A stretch of 54,175 nucleotides of DNA from Pseudomonadota bacterium (lineage in GTDB: Bacteria; Pseudomonadota; Alphaproteobacteria; Micropepsales; Micropepsaceae): contig JACQDN010000074.1 in assembly GCA_016201105.1 (NCBI GenBank), forward strand, positions 1 through 54,175, given 5' to 3'. This document shows positions 25,544 through 33,617 of the stretch, piece by piece. The notes under the pieces are model-generated. The model did no database searches and was not told where the DNA came from. It worked only from the letters and a program-made list of their open reading frames with translations. The position numbers were made by a program, and so were the translations under genes. The number at the start of each line of letters is the position of its first letter. Position 1 is the stretch's first letter.

Positions 25544-26269
25544 ATGAGCAAAGACGAAACGCCCCACATCCTCGTTGTCGAAGACGCGCGCGATATTCGC
25601 GAACCGCTGGCGCGCTATCTGCGCGAACACGGCTATCGCGCGACGACGGCAGGCGACGCGCAGACCGCGCGCAAGACCATGAAGGCCGCGGCAATCGATC
25701 TCGTCGTGCTCGACATCATGATGCCGGGCGAAGACGGCCTCAGTCTTTGCCGCCATATTCGCGAGACCTCTCATATCCCCGTGATCCTGCTCACCGCGCG
25801 CGGCGAGGAGGTGGATCGCATCATCGGTCTGGAGATGGGCGCGGACGACTACTTGGCAAAACCATTCAATCCGCGCGAGCTGGTGGCGCGCATCGCGGCC
25901 GTCTTGAGACGCACGCAAGCCTTGCCGCCCCGTCAGCATCCGCCAGAGGCCAAGAGCATTCGATTCGGTGACTGGAAACTCGATGTTATTCAGCAAGAAC
26001 TGATCGGCCCGGACGGGGTTGCGCACGCGCTCTCCAGCGGCGAATTCCGTCTGCTGGAGGCCTTGCTCGCGCATCCCAAGATCGCGCTCAAGCGCGATCA
26101 GCTGCTCGATCTCACCAAGGGGCGCGAAGCGGAGCTGTTCGACCGCTCGATCGACAACCATGTGAGCCGCCTGCGCAAAAAAATCGAACCCGATCCCAAG
26201 AATCCGCGCTATATCAAGACGGTGTGGGGCGGCGGCTACATGCTCGCCGTGGATGCGAAAGTCGAATGA
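25544..26269 (+). CDS. OmpR-family response regulator
   Basis: A 241-residue protein from ATG 25544. The receiver domain (8-120) has the acidic pair E13-D14, phosphoacceptor D57 in LVVLDIMMPG, Thr in LLTARGEE and Lys in LAKPFNPREL. The winged-helix DNA-binding domain (about 145-238) ends with the diagnostic RLRKKIEPDPKNPRYIKTV and GGGYML. Phosphorylation by the histidine kinase that overlaps or abuts its 3' end would allow tandem binding to DNA. The divergent EF-hand genes and the direct repeats between them are the obvious targets (inference). Confidence 0.93.
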   Translation: MSKDETPHILVVEDARDIREPLARYLREHGYRATTAGDAQTARKTMKAAAIDLVVLDIMMPGEDGLSLCRHIRETSHIPVILLTARGEEVDRIIGLEMGADDYLAKPFNPRELVARIAAVLRRTQALPPRQHPPEAKSIRFGDWKLDVIQQELIGPDGVAHALSSGEFRLLEALLAHPKIALKRDQLLDLTKGREAELFDRSIDNHVSRLRKKIEPDPKNPRYIKTVWGGGYMLAVDAKVE

Positions 26270-26276
26270 GCCTCTG

Positions 26277-27650
26277 ATGATCTTGTGGCCGCGAAACTGG
26301 TGGCCGCGCACCCTGGGCGCACAGCTCATCGTCGTGACCGCGGCGGCGGTGCTGTTTTCGAATGCGGCGGTGGGCGTCTGGTTCGAAATGGGCCGCGAAC
26401 GGCTGACGCAAAGCGCGATCGACGAGCGCGTTCTCGACCGCGCGGTGTCGGTTTCCACCTTGCTCGCCGCCATGCAAGCCAAAAGCCGGGATGCAGCAGC
26501 GAGCACGCTTAGCTCCGGGCCTTGGCAATTCCGCTTGCATCATGGAAAGCCGCGACCGCCGGAAACGATGAATGACGAGGAGACACAACTCGCGGCGAAA
26601 GTGCGGGCTTTGCTGCCGGACAACAAGCGCAAGGAACCGGTGAGCGTGCAGGTGCGCGCGCCCGATGAGGTCGGCGACAAATCGCCGTCCCGCCGCGACC
26701 GTCCCAGCGGCGATGTCATGTCGATCACCCTGCCCGTCGTGCGCGGCACACAGATGGAAATGACGTTCTTCCGCCCGGCGCCGCCGGGCCTGCCCGTCGA
26801 ACTTCTGGTCTCGGCCGTCGCCGCCATGCTCGCCGGATCGCTGGCGGCCGCGTTCATCGCGCGGCGAGTCGCCCGGCCTCTGTCCGAACTTGCCGCGTCC
26901 GCCAGTGAAGCTGCCCGCGGCGGCGCCGCATCGCGCGTGCCCGAAGAAGGACCGGTGGACGTGCGCCGTGCCGCCGCCGCCTTCAACGCGATGACCGATC
27001 AGGTGATGCGCACGCTGGAAAGCCAGCGCCAGCTCTTGTCGGCCGTCGGCCACGATCTGCGCACGCCGATCACGGCGCTGAGAATCAACCTCGAATTCAT
27101 CGAAGACGCCGAGCTGCACGACCGGCTCACGAAAAATCTCAACGAGCTTCAGGAGCTGACCGAAGCGGTGCTGTCCGCCGCGCGCGGGGTGGGCGGCGAA
27201 CAGATGCGGCGCATAGATCTCGCGGCGCTGATCGAAAGCGTCTGCTCGGATCTCGAAGATCTGGAGAAACCGGTGTCCTGGCAATTGCCGGCGGCGGCGC
27301 CTTATCTCTGCCGCTCCAACGAAGTCCGCCGAGCCGTGCGAAATCTCATCGAGAACGCCATTGCCTACGGCAAGAGGGCCAAGGTGCGGCTGACAGAATC
27401 CAAAGAGGCCTATGAAGTCATCGTGGAAGACGAAGGTCCTGGCATCGCCGAAGCCGATCGCGCCCGCGTGTTCGAGCCTTTCGTGCGGCTCGAAGAATCC
27501 CGCAGCACGGAGACAGGCGGCACAGGTCTCGGGCTCACGCTGGTGCGCGCCATCGCCGAGGGCCATGGCGGGAGCATTGCTTTGGAGAACCGTGCCGAAG
27601 GCGGGTTGCGCGCCACGCTGAGGTTGCCGCGCGAAGGCACAGCCGTTTAG
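26277..27650 (+). CDS. Sensor histidine kinase (EnvZ-like)
   Basis: A 457-residue protein from ATG 26277; an ATG at 26253 overlapping the regulator is an alternative. Order: transmembrane helix (about 14-34), periplasmic domain of about 130 residues, second helix (about 176-198), HAMP, HisKA with VGHDLRTPITAL (the His is phosphorylated), then HATPase motifs NLIENAIAYG (N box), VEDEGPGI (G1) and GTGLGLTLVRAIAEG (G2). The periplasmic part is charged and may sense ions or the EF-hand proteins (inference). It is co-transcribed with the response regulator. Confidence 0.9.
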   Translation: MILWPRNWWPRTLGAQLIVVTAAAVLFSNAAVGVWFEMGRERLTQSAIDERVLDRAVSVSTLLAAMQAKSRDAAASTLSSGPWQFRLHHGKPRPPETMNDEETQLAAKVRALLPDNKRKEPVSVQVRAPDEVGDKSPSRRDRPSGDVMSITLPVVRGTQMEMTFFRPAPPGLPVELLVSAVAAMLAGSLAAAFIARRVARPLSELAASASEAARGGAASRVPEEGPVDVRRAAAAFNAMTDQVMRTLESQRQLLSAVGHDLRTPITALRINLEFIEDAELHDRLTKNLNELQELTEAVLSAARGVGGEQMRRIDLAALIESVCSDLEDLEKPVSWQLPAAAPYLCRSNEVRRAVRNLIENAIAYGKRAKVRLTESKEAYEVIVEDEGPGIAEADRARVFEPFVRLEESRSTETGGTGLGLTLVRAIAEGHGGSIALENRAEGGLRATLRLPREGTAV

Positions 27651-28015
27651 CTGTGTTTCACTCCAAGGTTGCAGTCGCGCGGAAGCCCCATGGATCCAAG
27701 TCCGCCGCGAACCTCGGGCGGCACGTGCCTTGCTTAGAATCGATCTGGGTCAGCTTTCGTGAGCAAGATGAAACGGGTTTCGTTCCATCTCGGTACACCT
27801 ACCAGGTTCAAGCCGCGTCACCTTCGGCGCAGCAGGGCGGAACCGCGCCTTCAGCCCGACGACCGGTACGACCCGCACCCAAACCTCCCGCCGCCAGATC
27901 GTTTCCTGGCGTTCGTGAGACAGCTTCGCACGCCTGCGAACAAGGCACGCAATTGGCGCTGAGTTGACGCAATCCGATCCGAAGGTCCCGATACGGGGTG
28001 AGGCCTACAATCGCC
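27651..28015. other. Intergenic stretch without a convincing gene
   Basis: A GTG-started frame at 27759-27962 (67 residues, basic and Pro/Arg-rich) is the only candidate, but it has no ribosome binding site and no recognised family. The remainder shows no RNA gene or terminator. Confidence 0.3.
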
Positions 28016-28290
28016 TTGTCATCCCCGGCGAGCGCGAACGGAGTGAGCGCGAGGTCAAGGGGACCCAAGCGTTTCCACCGGCGAGATCTCGCCCCTTCAA
28101 GCGATAATACAAGAAATTCGAACCGGGGAGGATCTTCGCGATCAGCGTCATCTTCCTGGCGCGATTCCATTTCTTCATCCGCTTCTCAGCTCAATCGCTA
28201 CTCTGCTTTCGAGCATCGTGCTGTTTCGGCTGGGTCCCCTTGACCTCGCGGCGACCGCGTTGCGGACGACGCTCGCCGGGGATGACAGCG
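28016..28290. repeat. Two-armed inverted repeat (TCATCCCCGGCGAGCG family) carrying a nuclease relic
   Basis: Left arm 28016-28069 runs TTGTCATCCCCGGCGAGCG to GAGGTCAAGGGGACCC. Right arm 28229-28290 is its reverse: TGGGTCCCCTTGACCTCGCG to CTCGCCGGGGATGACAG. The arms enclose about 160 bp that contain the remains of a GIY-YIG endonuclease gene. Confidence 0.8.
28090..28200 (-). pseudogene. Relic of a GIY-YIG endonuclease gene (C-terminal part)
   Basis: Read leftward, one frame gives EKRMKKWNRARKMTLIAKI, which closely matches the conserved C-terminal helix of small GIY-YIG proteins (usually R-E-K-x-x-K-x-W-x-R-x-W-K). The preceding residues AIELR continue in a neighbouring frame, indicating a frameshift, and the catalytic GIY-YIG half is missing. 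It is enclosed by the inverted repeat at 28016-28290. Assignment rests on this one motif. Confidence 0.5.
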
Positions 28291-28328
28291 AGTTTTGATT
28301 TCCCTCATCCGGCGCCTATTCTTGCACC

Positions 28329-29942
28329 ATGCAATTCGGTTCATGCCCCGCAGACCAAGCCCAGGGCGCCATTCTCGCGCATTCCGTGCGCGCGGGCGAA
28401 AAGATTCTGCGCAAGGGGCGCGTGCTGAGTGAGGACGATGTTGCGGCATTGCGCGCGGCCGGCGTGCGCGAGGTTGTCGTTGCGCGGCTGCAAGCCGATG
28501 ACATTGCCGAAGACGAAGCGGCCTCACGCATTGCCGCGCGCGTTGCGGGCGAGCATGTGCGTATCGCGGCCGCCTTTACGGGCCGCGCGAACCTCTATGC
28601 GGGTGAGCATGGATTGGCGGTGATCGATGCGGAGCGCGTCAATGCGCTCAACGCCGTCCACGAAGCGATCACGCTCGCAACCGTAATGCCCTACGCCCAT
28701 GCCCTGCCCCGGCAGATGCTGGCGACGGTCAAGATCATTCCCTTTGCCCTGCCGCGCGCCGCCGTCGAACAGGCCGAGCAGATGCTCGCCTCGCCAATTG
28801 TGCGCCTGGCGCCCTTCGTGAAGCGGCGCATGGCGCTCATCTCCACCGCGCTGCCGCAGACCAAATCTTCCATCCTCGATAAGAACCGCACGGCCCTCGA
28901 TGCGCGGGTGACGGCGCTGGGTTCGCAGATCGTCTTCGAGCGCCGCGTCTCGCATGACACCGCGCCGCTCGCCGAGGCACTCGAAGAGGCGCGCGAGGAA
29001 GGCGCCGATCCCATCCTGGTGTTCGGAGCGAGCGCGATCACCGACCGGCGCGATGTGATTCCCGCGGCGATCGAGAAAGCGGGCGGTTCGATCCAGCACT
29101 TCGGCATGCCGGTCGATCCGGGAAACCTCCTGCTGCTGGGAACGCTCGAGGGCGCCACCGTGGTGGGGCTTCCGGGCTGCGCGCGCTCGCCCAAGCTGAA
29201 CGGTTTCGACTTCGTGCTGTGGCGGCTCGTGGCGGGGCTGCCGGTCGATCGCGGGACGATTTCGGCGATGGGTGTAGGCGGGCTGCTGAACGAGATTCCG
29301 ACCCGCCCGCAACCGCGCGACGAACGCCCTGCGGCCGTGCCGCGCGCGCCCAAGATCGCCGCCGTCGTGCTGGCGGCCGGCACGTCTTCCCGCATGGGAT
29401 CGAACAAGTTGCTGGCCGATGTGCGCGGCAAGCCTATGCTGCGCCATGCAGTCGAAGCGGCACTCGCCAGTCATGCCGAGCCGGTGCTCGTGGTGACGGG
29501 CTATGCCGGTGATGAGGTGAAGGCCGCGCTCAAAGACTTGAATGTGCGCTTTGCCGAAAACCCAGACTTTTCAAAAGGCTTGAGCGCGTCGCTCAAATGC
29601 GGTGTGAGCGCCCTGCCGGAGGATTGCGACGGCGCGCTCATTATATTGGGTGACATGCCGGGGATTTCCGCCGCGCTGCTGGACAAGCTCATAGCCGCCT
29701 TCGATCCGGCGGAAAGCCGCGCCATCGCGGTTGCCACCTGGCACGGCAAGCAGGGCAACCCGGTTCTCTGGGCGCGCCGGTTTTTCCCCGAAATCCTCGC
29801 CATCGAAGGCGATGTTGGCGCCCGCAACTTGATCGGCGCCTATGGCGAGCTGGTGGTCGAAGTGGAAGCCGAGGACGACGCGCCACTCACCGACATCGAT
29901 ACGCCGGACGCGCTTGCCGCCTATGCGAGGCGCTCGCCGTGA
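28329..29942 (+). CDS. Molybdopterin-binding protein fused to a MoCo cytidylyltransferase (MocA-like)
   Basis: A 537-residue fusion. The N-terminal part (about 1-330) resembles the MoeA/MogA-type molybdopterin-binding fold: ILRKGRVLSEDDVAALRAAG early, then DPILVFGASAITDRRDVIP and MPVDPGNLLLLG with the MoCF-type glycine-rich loop. From about 340 it is a nucleotidyltransferase (AAVVLAAGTSSRMGSNKLLA, then LIILGDMPGIS with the metal-binding Asp, and a LTDIDTPDAL end) like MocA, which makes molybdopterin cytosine dinucleotide. That cofactor is used by CO dehydrogenase/aldehyde oxidase-type enzymes, so the gene fits coxS-coxM and xdhC nearby. It overlaps the next gene by 4 bp. Confidence 0.85.
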   Translation: MQFGSCPADQAQGAILAHSVRAGEKILRKGRVLSEDDVAALRAAGVREVVVARLQADDIAEDEAASRIAARVAGEHVRIAAAFTGRANLYAGEHGLAVIDAERVNALNAVHEAITLATVMPYAHALPRQMLATVKIIPFALPRAAVEQAEQMLASPIVRLAPFVKRRMALISTALPQTKSSILDKNRTALDARVTALGSQIVFERRVSHDTAPLAEALEEAREEGADPILVFGASAITDRRDVIPAAIEKAGGSIQHFGMPVDPGNLLLLGTLEGATVVGLPGCARSPKLNGFDFVLWRLVAGLPVDRGTISAMGVGGLLNEIPTRPQPRDERPAAVPRAPKIAAVVLAAGTSSRMGSNKLLADVRGKPMLRHAVEAALASHAEPVLVVTGYAGDEVKAALKDLNVRFAENPDFSKGLSASLKCGVSALPEDCDGALIILGDMPGISAALLDKLIAAFDPAESRAIAVATWHGKQGNPVLWARRFFPEILAIEGDVGARNLIGAYGELVVEVEAEDDAPLTDIDTPDALAAYARRSP

Positions 29943-30355
29943 GCGATCCGCTCTACCGCAAGGAAGTCCTGCGGCTGGCGGCCGATGCGCATGGCGCGGG
30001 ACGCCTCACGGGTCCGCATCGGACGGGCGTCGCACACAACCCGACCTGCGGCGACAAGGTGAGTGTGGATCTCGCCCTGGATGCGGGCGGTCACATCGCG
30101 GCGCTCGCGCACGAGACCAAAGCCTGTGTGCTGTCGCAGGCTTCGGCGTCGATCCTGGGCCGCGACCTGAAGGGCCTTACGCGCGCGGAGGTCGAGAAAT
30201 TGCGCGCCGACGTTTCGGCGATGCTCACGGGTGGCAGCGCGCCAGCCTCACCGTTCGATGCCTACAGCGCTTTCGACGGCGTAGCGGAAGTGAAGTCCCG
30301 CCACCGCTGCGTGCTTCTCCCGATCGAAGCGGTGCTGAAGGCGTTTGAATCCTGA
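29939..30355 (+). CDS. IscU/NifU-N-like iron-sulfur scaffold protein
   Basis: A 138-residue protein starting at GTG 29939, overlapping the previous stop. It has the three scaffold cysteines: C37 in NPTCGDKVSV, C63 in KACVLSQASASI and C124 in RHRCVLLPIEA, in the IscU order and spacing. It probably assembles [2Fe-2S] clusters; translational coupling to a molybdenum-cofactor enzyme suggests clusters for the small subunit (CoxS) of the same hydroxylase. This link is inference. No iscS/sufS is adjacent. Confidence 0.8.
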   Translation: MSDPLYRKEVLRLAADAHGAGRLTGPHRTGVAHNPTCGDKVSVDLALDAGGHIAALAHETKACVLSQASASILGRDLKGLTRAEVEKLRADVSAMLTGGSAPASPFDAYSAFDGVAEVKSRHRCVLLPIEAVLKAFES

Positions 30356-30357
30356 TT

Positions 30358-30489
30358 CCACCTCCCCCTTGCCGCCTTCGCTAAAGCTACGGCGTGCCTT
30401 GAGTTCGTGCTTGCCGCGCCGGAGCGAAGCGTAGGCGGGTGGGGAGGTCGCTGCGCCGCGCGCAGCGCGGCGTCAGCGGGTGGGGGCAG
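30358..30489. repeat. Left boundary repeat of the second DUF559 gene
   Basis: Starts with CCACCTCCCCCTTG, contains the GCCTTCGCT...GGCG words also seen near tRNA-Cys, and ends with GGGGAGGTCGC plus GCGGGTGGGGGCAG. The end is the reverse of the element at 30999-31062. The DUF559 stop codon falls inside it. Confidence 0.75.
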
Positions 30490-30913
30490 CCGTCTTACGC
30501 AGCCGGCTCGTCGCAACATCCACGATCAGCGACACAACCAACTCACGTTCCCACGGCTGCGTCACTTCCTGATTGAAGAACCGCAACACCTGGTAGCCCT
30601 CTGAATTGATGAAGGCGCTCCTTTTTTCGTCGAGGATTGCCGCTTCGGCTTCCGTATGCTGGCTGCCATCAAGCTCGATCACGAGCCTTGCGTTGTGGCA
30701 GGCAAAATCAGCGGTGTAACGTCCGATTGGGACCTGGCGGCGGAAGTACAGTCCATGGCTGCGAAGCCTGCGCAGATCCGCCCATAAGATTCGCTCCGCA
30801 AGGGTTGCGTCCGCGCGCAGCGAACGGGCTCGGGAAATGGATGGATTTGTGTTCTTCAGCGACGCATCCGGGCGCCCCCTGACATTGGGATTGCGGGGCA
30901 TCTTTCGCCACAT
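30473..30913 (-). CDS. DUF559 Vsr/PD-(D/E)XK-like endonuclease-domain protein, second copy
   Basis: A 146-residue protein from ATG 30913; a second ATG at 30901 is possible. Core motifs match the copy at 23339: SRARSLRADATLAERILW, then YFRRQVPIGRYTADFAC, then LVIELDGSQH (catalytic-type E-x-D) and GYQVLRFFNQEV. The two copies are clearly related but far from identical, so they are not a recent duplication. It is bracketed by inverted repeats at 30358-30489 and 30999-31062 that differ in sequence from those of the first copy. Confidence 0.8.
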   Translation of the reverse strand: MWRKMPRNPNVRGRPDASLKNTNPSISRARSLRADATLAERILWADLRRLRSHGLYFRRQVPIGRYTADFACHNARLVIELDGSQHTEAEAAILDEKRSAFINSEGYQVLRFFNQEVTQPWERELVVSLIVDVATSRLRKTAAPTR

Positions 30914-30998
30914 CGCACGATCCTTTTGACTACGTGCCAACGGTACGCTGATCGCGTGCGAAAACTTTGTCGGTGTTGTCGCAAAATGTCGTGATTGA

Positions 30999-31062
30999 CT
31001 GCCCCCACCCGCCGAATGCGAGCTTCGCTCGCATCGGCGACCTCCCCACAAGGGGGAGGTGA
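30999..31062. repeat. Right boundary repeat of the second DUF559 gene
   Basis: CTGCCCCCACCCGCCG, a hairpin GCGAGCTTCGCTCGC, then CGACCTCCCC and ACAAGGGGGAGGTG. It is inverted relative to 30439-30489. An AACTTTGTCGGTGTTG word at 30963-30978 lies between gene start and repeat. Confidence 0.75.
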
Positions 31063-31064
31063 AC

Positions 31065-32669
31065 TTACAGCTTCGAAAACCTCGCCGCATACGGCCCAAG
31101 ATTCAGCGTCTCGCCCTTCACCACCGCGCTGCCGCAGCCGAGATCGAGCGGGCGGCCAAGTTCACTGTGACGGAACACGGCGTCTTCGCCGCTCATGTTG
31201 AAGACGCAGAGCACACGCTCGCTGCCGTGGCTGCGCGTAAAGGCGAGAACGGGCTTTTCGGCATCGACAAACGCGATATCGCCCAGCCGCAGCGCCGCAG
31301 TCCTTTTGCGGCCGGCGAGGAAGTGCCGTGCGAAAGCGAGCGCAGAATCGGGATTGCTCTCCTGTTCCGACACGGCCAAGGCCTTGTGCGCCGCCCCCAG
31401 CGGCAGCCACGGCGTGCCGCTGGTGAAACCGAGATTGGCCTTCTTCGCATCCCACGGCATCGGCGTGCGGCAGCCGTCGCGTCCCTTGGCGATCGGGAAG
31501 TAGAGATCGCCGACCGGATCGCGCAGCTGATCGCGGCGCAAATCGACGTCCGGCAGGCCCAGCTCCTCGCCCTGATAGATCAGCGTCGTGCCGCGCAGCG
31601 AACCGAGCAGCGCGAACATCAGCTTGGCGAGCGCGGGATTGCCCTCAGACGGCGCGCCGAAACGCGTCACCGTGCGCGTCACGTCGTGGTTGGAAAACGC
31701 CATGCACGGCCAATGGCCGGGATAGCGCGCCAGCTCTTCGAAATGCTTGCGGATGTAGTTGGGCGAGAGTTTGCTGGCGATCAGCAGCGCGAAGGTGTAG
31801 CCGGCATGCAGCCCCTTGCCGGGCGGCAGATAGGCGCCGGAGCGCTCGAACTCTTCGGAGAATTCGCCGAACACGAAGCGGTCGTCGAATCTCTCCACGG
31901 TGCGGCGAATGTCGTCCAGCTCGCGCACATTCTCAGCCAGATTGCTGTCGTGCAGGTGCCGCTGCATGTTGGCCGCGTGCGACCAGTGATAGGCGGTGCG
32001 TTCGCCCGGTGGGATGGCGGGATTGTCGGTCAGTGTCGCGTCGTGGAGATAGGCATTGGCGACGTCGAGGCGGAAGCCGTCGACGCCGCGTGCCAGCCAT
32101 AGCGACAGCACATCCAGCGCGGCCTTCTTCGCATCGCGATTGTGCCAGTTGAGCTTGGGCTGCTGGCGCAGGAACTTGTGGTGATAGTATTGCCGCCGCG
32201 CCGGCTGATAGGCCCAGGCAGGGCCGCCGAACACCGACAGCCAGTTGTTGGGTACCGTGCCGTCGTCGCGCGGATCGGCCCACACGAACCAGTCCCTCTT
32301 CGCGCTCTTCGCGTCCATGCTGTCGCGAAACCACGCGTGTTCGTCGGAGGTGTGGCACAGCACTTCGTCGAGGATGATCTTGAGGCCGCGCTTGTGCGCT
32401 TCGACGAGCAGCGCGTTGAAATCGTCCAGCGTGCCGTAGTCGCGATGGACGTTCTCATAGTCCGCGACGTCGTAACCCCAGTCGCGATCGGGCGACGGAT
32501 GGATCGGCGAGAGCCAGATCGCATCGACGCCGAGGGCGGCAATGTAGTCGAGCTTAGAGATCAGGCCGGCGAAATCGCCCTGCCCGTCGCCATTGGAATC
32601 GCAGAAGCTGCGGATATAGACCTGATAGACGGCCGCGCCTCTCCACCACGGAAAGGCCGGCGCAGCCAT
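31065..32669 (-). CDS. GH13 alpha-glucosidase (oligo-1,6-glucosidase type)
   Basis: A 534-residue cytoplasmic GH13 enzyme without signal peptide. The TIM barrel starts with GAAVYQVYIRSFCDSNGDGQ. Conserved regions: I, ILDEVLCHTS (partial form of DxVxNH); II, GFRLDVAN with the nucleophile Asp; III, VFGEFSEE with the acid Glu; IV, AFSNHDVTR with the transition-state Asp. It hydrolyses short alpha-glucosides. Its ATG lies one base after the stop of the ClpP-like gene (TGAGATG), so the two are translationally coupled. The usual maltose-uptake genes are missing nearby. Confidence 0.92.
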   Translation of the reverse strand: MAAPAFPWWRGAAVYQVYIRSFCDSNGDGQGDFAGLISKLDYIAALGVDAIWLSPIHPSPDRDWGYDVADYENVHRDYGTLDDFNALLVEAHKRGLKIILDEVLCHTSDEHAWFRDSMDAKSAKRDWFVWADPRDDGTVPNNWLSVFGGPAWAYQPARRQYYHHKFLRQQPKLNWHNRDAKKAALDVLSLWLARGVDGFRLDVANAYLHDATLTDNPAIPPGERTAYHWSHAANMQRHLHDSNLAENVRELDDIRRTVERFDDRFVFGEFSEEFERSGAYLPPGKGLHAGYTFALLIASKLSPNYIRKHFEELARYPGHWPCMAFSNHDVTRTVTRFGAPSEGNPALAKLMFALLGSLRGTTLIYQGEELGLPDVDLRRDQLRDPVGDLYFPIAKGRDGCRTPMPWDAKKANLGFTSGTPWLPLGAAHKALAVSEQESNPDSALAFARHFLAGRKRTAALRLGDIAFVDAEKPVLAFTRSHGSERVLCVFNMSGEDAVFRHSELGRPLDLGCGSAVVKGETLNLGPYAARFSKL

Positions 32670-32670
32670 C

Positions 32671-33267
32671 TCACACCTCGTCGGCGCGGCTGACGATCCT
32701 GGAGACGAGGCCGTAGGCTTTCGCCTCTTCCGCGCCCATCCAGAAATTGCGCTCGGTATCCTTCACCACCCGCTCATAGGGCTGCCCAGTCTCGGACGCG
32801 ATCTCGCGGATCAGGCGCGCGCGCATCTTGATGATCTCTTCGGCCTCGATCGAGATGTCCGACGCCTGCCCGCGCACGCCGCCGAGCGGCTGATGCAGCA
32901 GAAAGCGCGTGAACGGCAGGCAAAAGCGGTTTTCTTTCTTGGCGCCCAGGAAGATGTGCGCGCCGGCGCTGGCCACCCAGCCGGTGCCGATCATCTTCAC
33001 CCGCGGTCCGACATAGCGGATCACGTCGTGAATGGTATCGCCCGATTCCACATGGCCGCCCGGCGAATTGAGGATGATGCGGATGTCCTTGTCGCCCTCT
33101 TCGGCCAGCGCGATGAGCTGGGCGGTGACGCGCTCGGCGAGCTTCATGTCCACGTCGCCGAAAATCAGCACGGTGCGCGATTTGAACAGCGCGCGCTGCA
33201 CCGGCAGCGACTGCGGGTCCGGGGTTTCGTGGTCGTGCTTCTCGTCTTCTTCATCCATGCGGCGCAT
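32671..33267 (-). CDS. ClpP-like serine protease
   Basis: A 198-residue protein starting at ATG 33267 behind GAGGAG. The ClpP fold is clear (RIILNSPGGHVESGDTIHDV, then GWVASAGAHIFLGA). The triad residues are S100, H125 (FLLHQPLGG) and D170 (VVKDTERNFWM), so it should be active. It lacks the strict ASMGA form (ASAGA here) and has an acidic N-terminus (DEEDEKHDHE), which sets it apart from housekeeping ClpP. No Clp ATPase is encoded nearby. It is co-translated with an alpha-glucosidase. Confidence 0.88.
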   Translation of the reverse strand: MRRMDEEDEKHDHETPDPQSLPVQRALFKSRTVLIFGDVDMKLAERVTAQLIALAEEGDKDIRIILNSPGGHVESGDTIHDVIRYVGPRVKMIGTGWVASAGAHIFLGAKKENRFCLPFTRFLLHQPLGGVRGQASDISIEAEEIIKMRARLIREIASETGQPYERVVKDTERNFWMGAEEAKAYGLVSRIVSRADEV

Positions 33268-33427
33268 GGGAAAACTCCTCAAAATTTGGGCGAATCTGAT
33301 CGCAGTGTAGCCAGCCAAACCCTAGCGTCTATGACGCCTATAACGGGTTAACGCCGGTGTCCATGTTGCTGTCCGAAGGCAATCTGACGCGATATCCCCG
33401 CATCGATTAAGGGAATTGAGTACGAAC

Positions 33428-33613
33428 TACCCTCCCCTTGAGGGAGGGTCGGAAAATTCGCGAGCGTTAGCGAGCAGATTTTCCGGGGAGGGGGCATGCC
33501 GTGTCGCACGAAATAGTGTGCCTACTTTGAGCTTGCGCTTGTCCTCCAAATCTTCGGCATGACCCCTCCCCGAAGCGCTTCGCGCTTCGACCCTCCCTCA
33601 AGGGGAGGGTAGG
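33428..33613. repeat. Two-armed inverted repeat with 53-bp core (CCCTCCC family), copy B
   Basis: Left arm 33428-33501 (CTACCCTCCCCTTGAGGGAG to GGCATGCCG) and right arm 33555-33613 (CGGCATGACCCCTCCCCG to AGGGGAGGGTAG). The core between the CATGCCG/CGGCATG ends is 53 bp, exactly as in copy A, but its sequence has diverged. The rest of the 33268-33617 gap shows no gene. Confidence 0.85.
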
Positions 33614-33617
33614 ACAA

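Noticed and set aside
30914..31099. N-terminal extension of the second DUF559 gene
   Set aside because: It crosses the right boundary repeat and has no conserved sequence; ATG 30913 gives the normal domain start.
31059..32102. Plus-strand frame of 347 residues
   Set aside because: Antisense of the GH13 gene, whose motifs are clear on the other strand.
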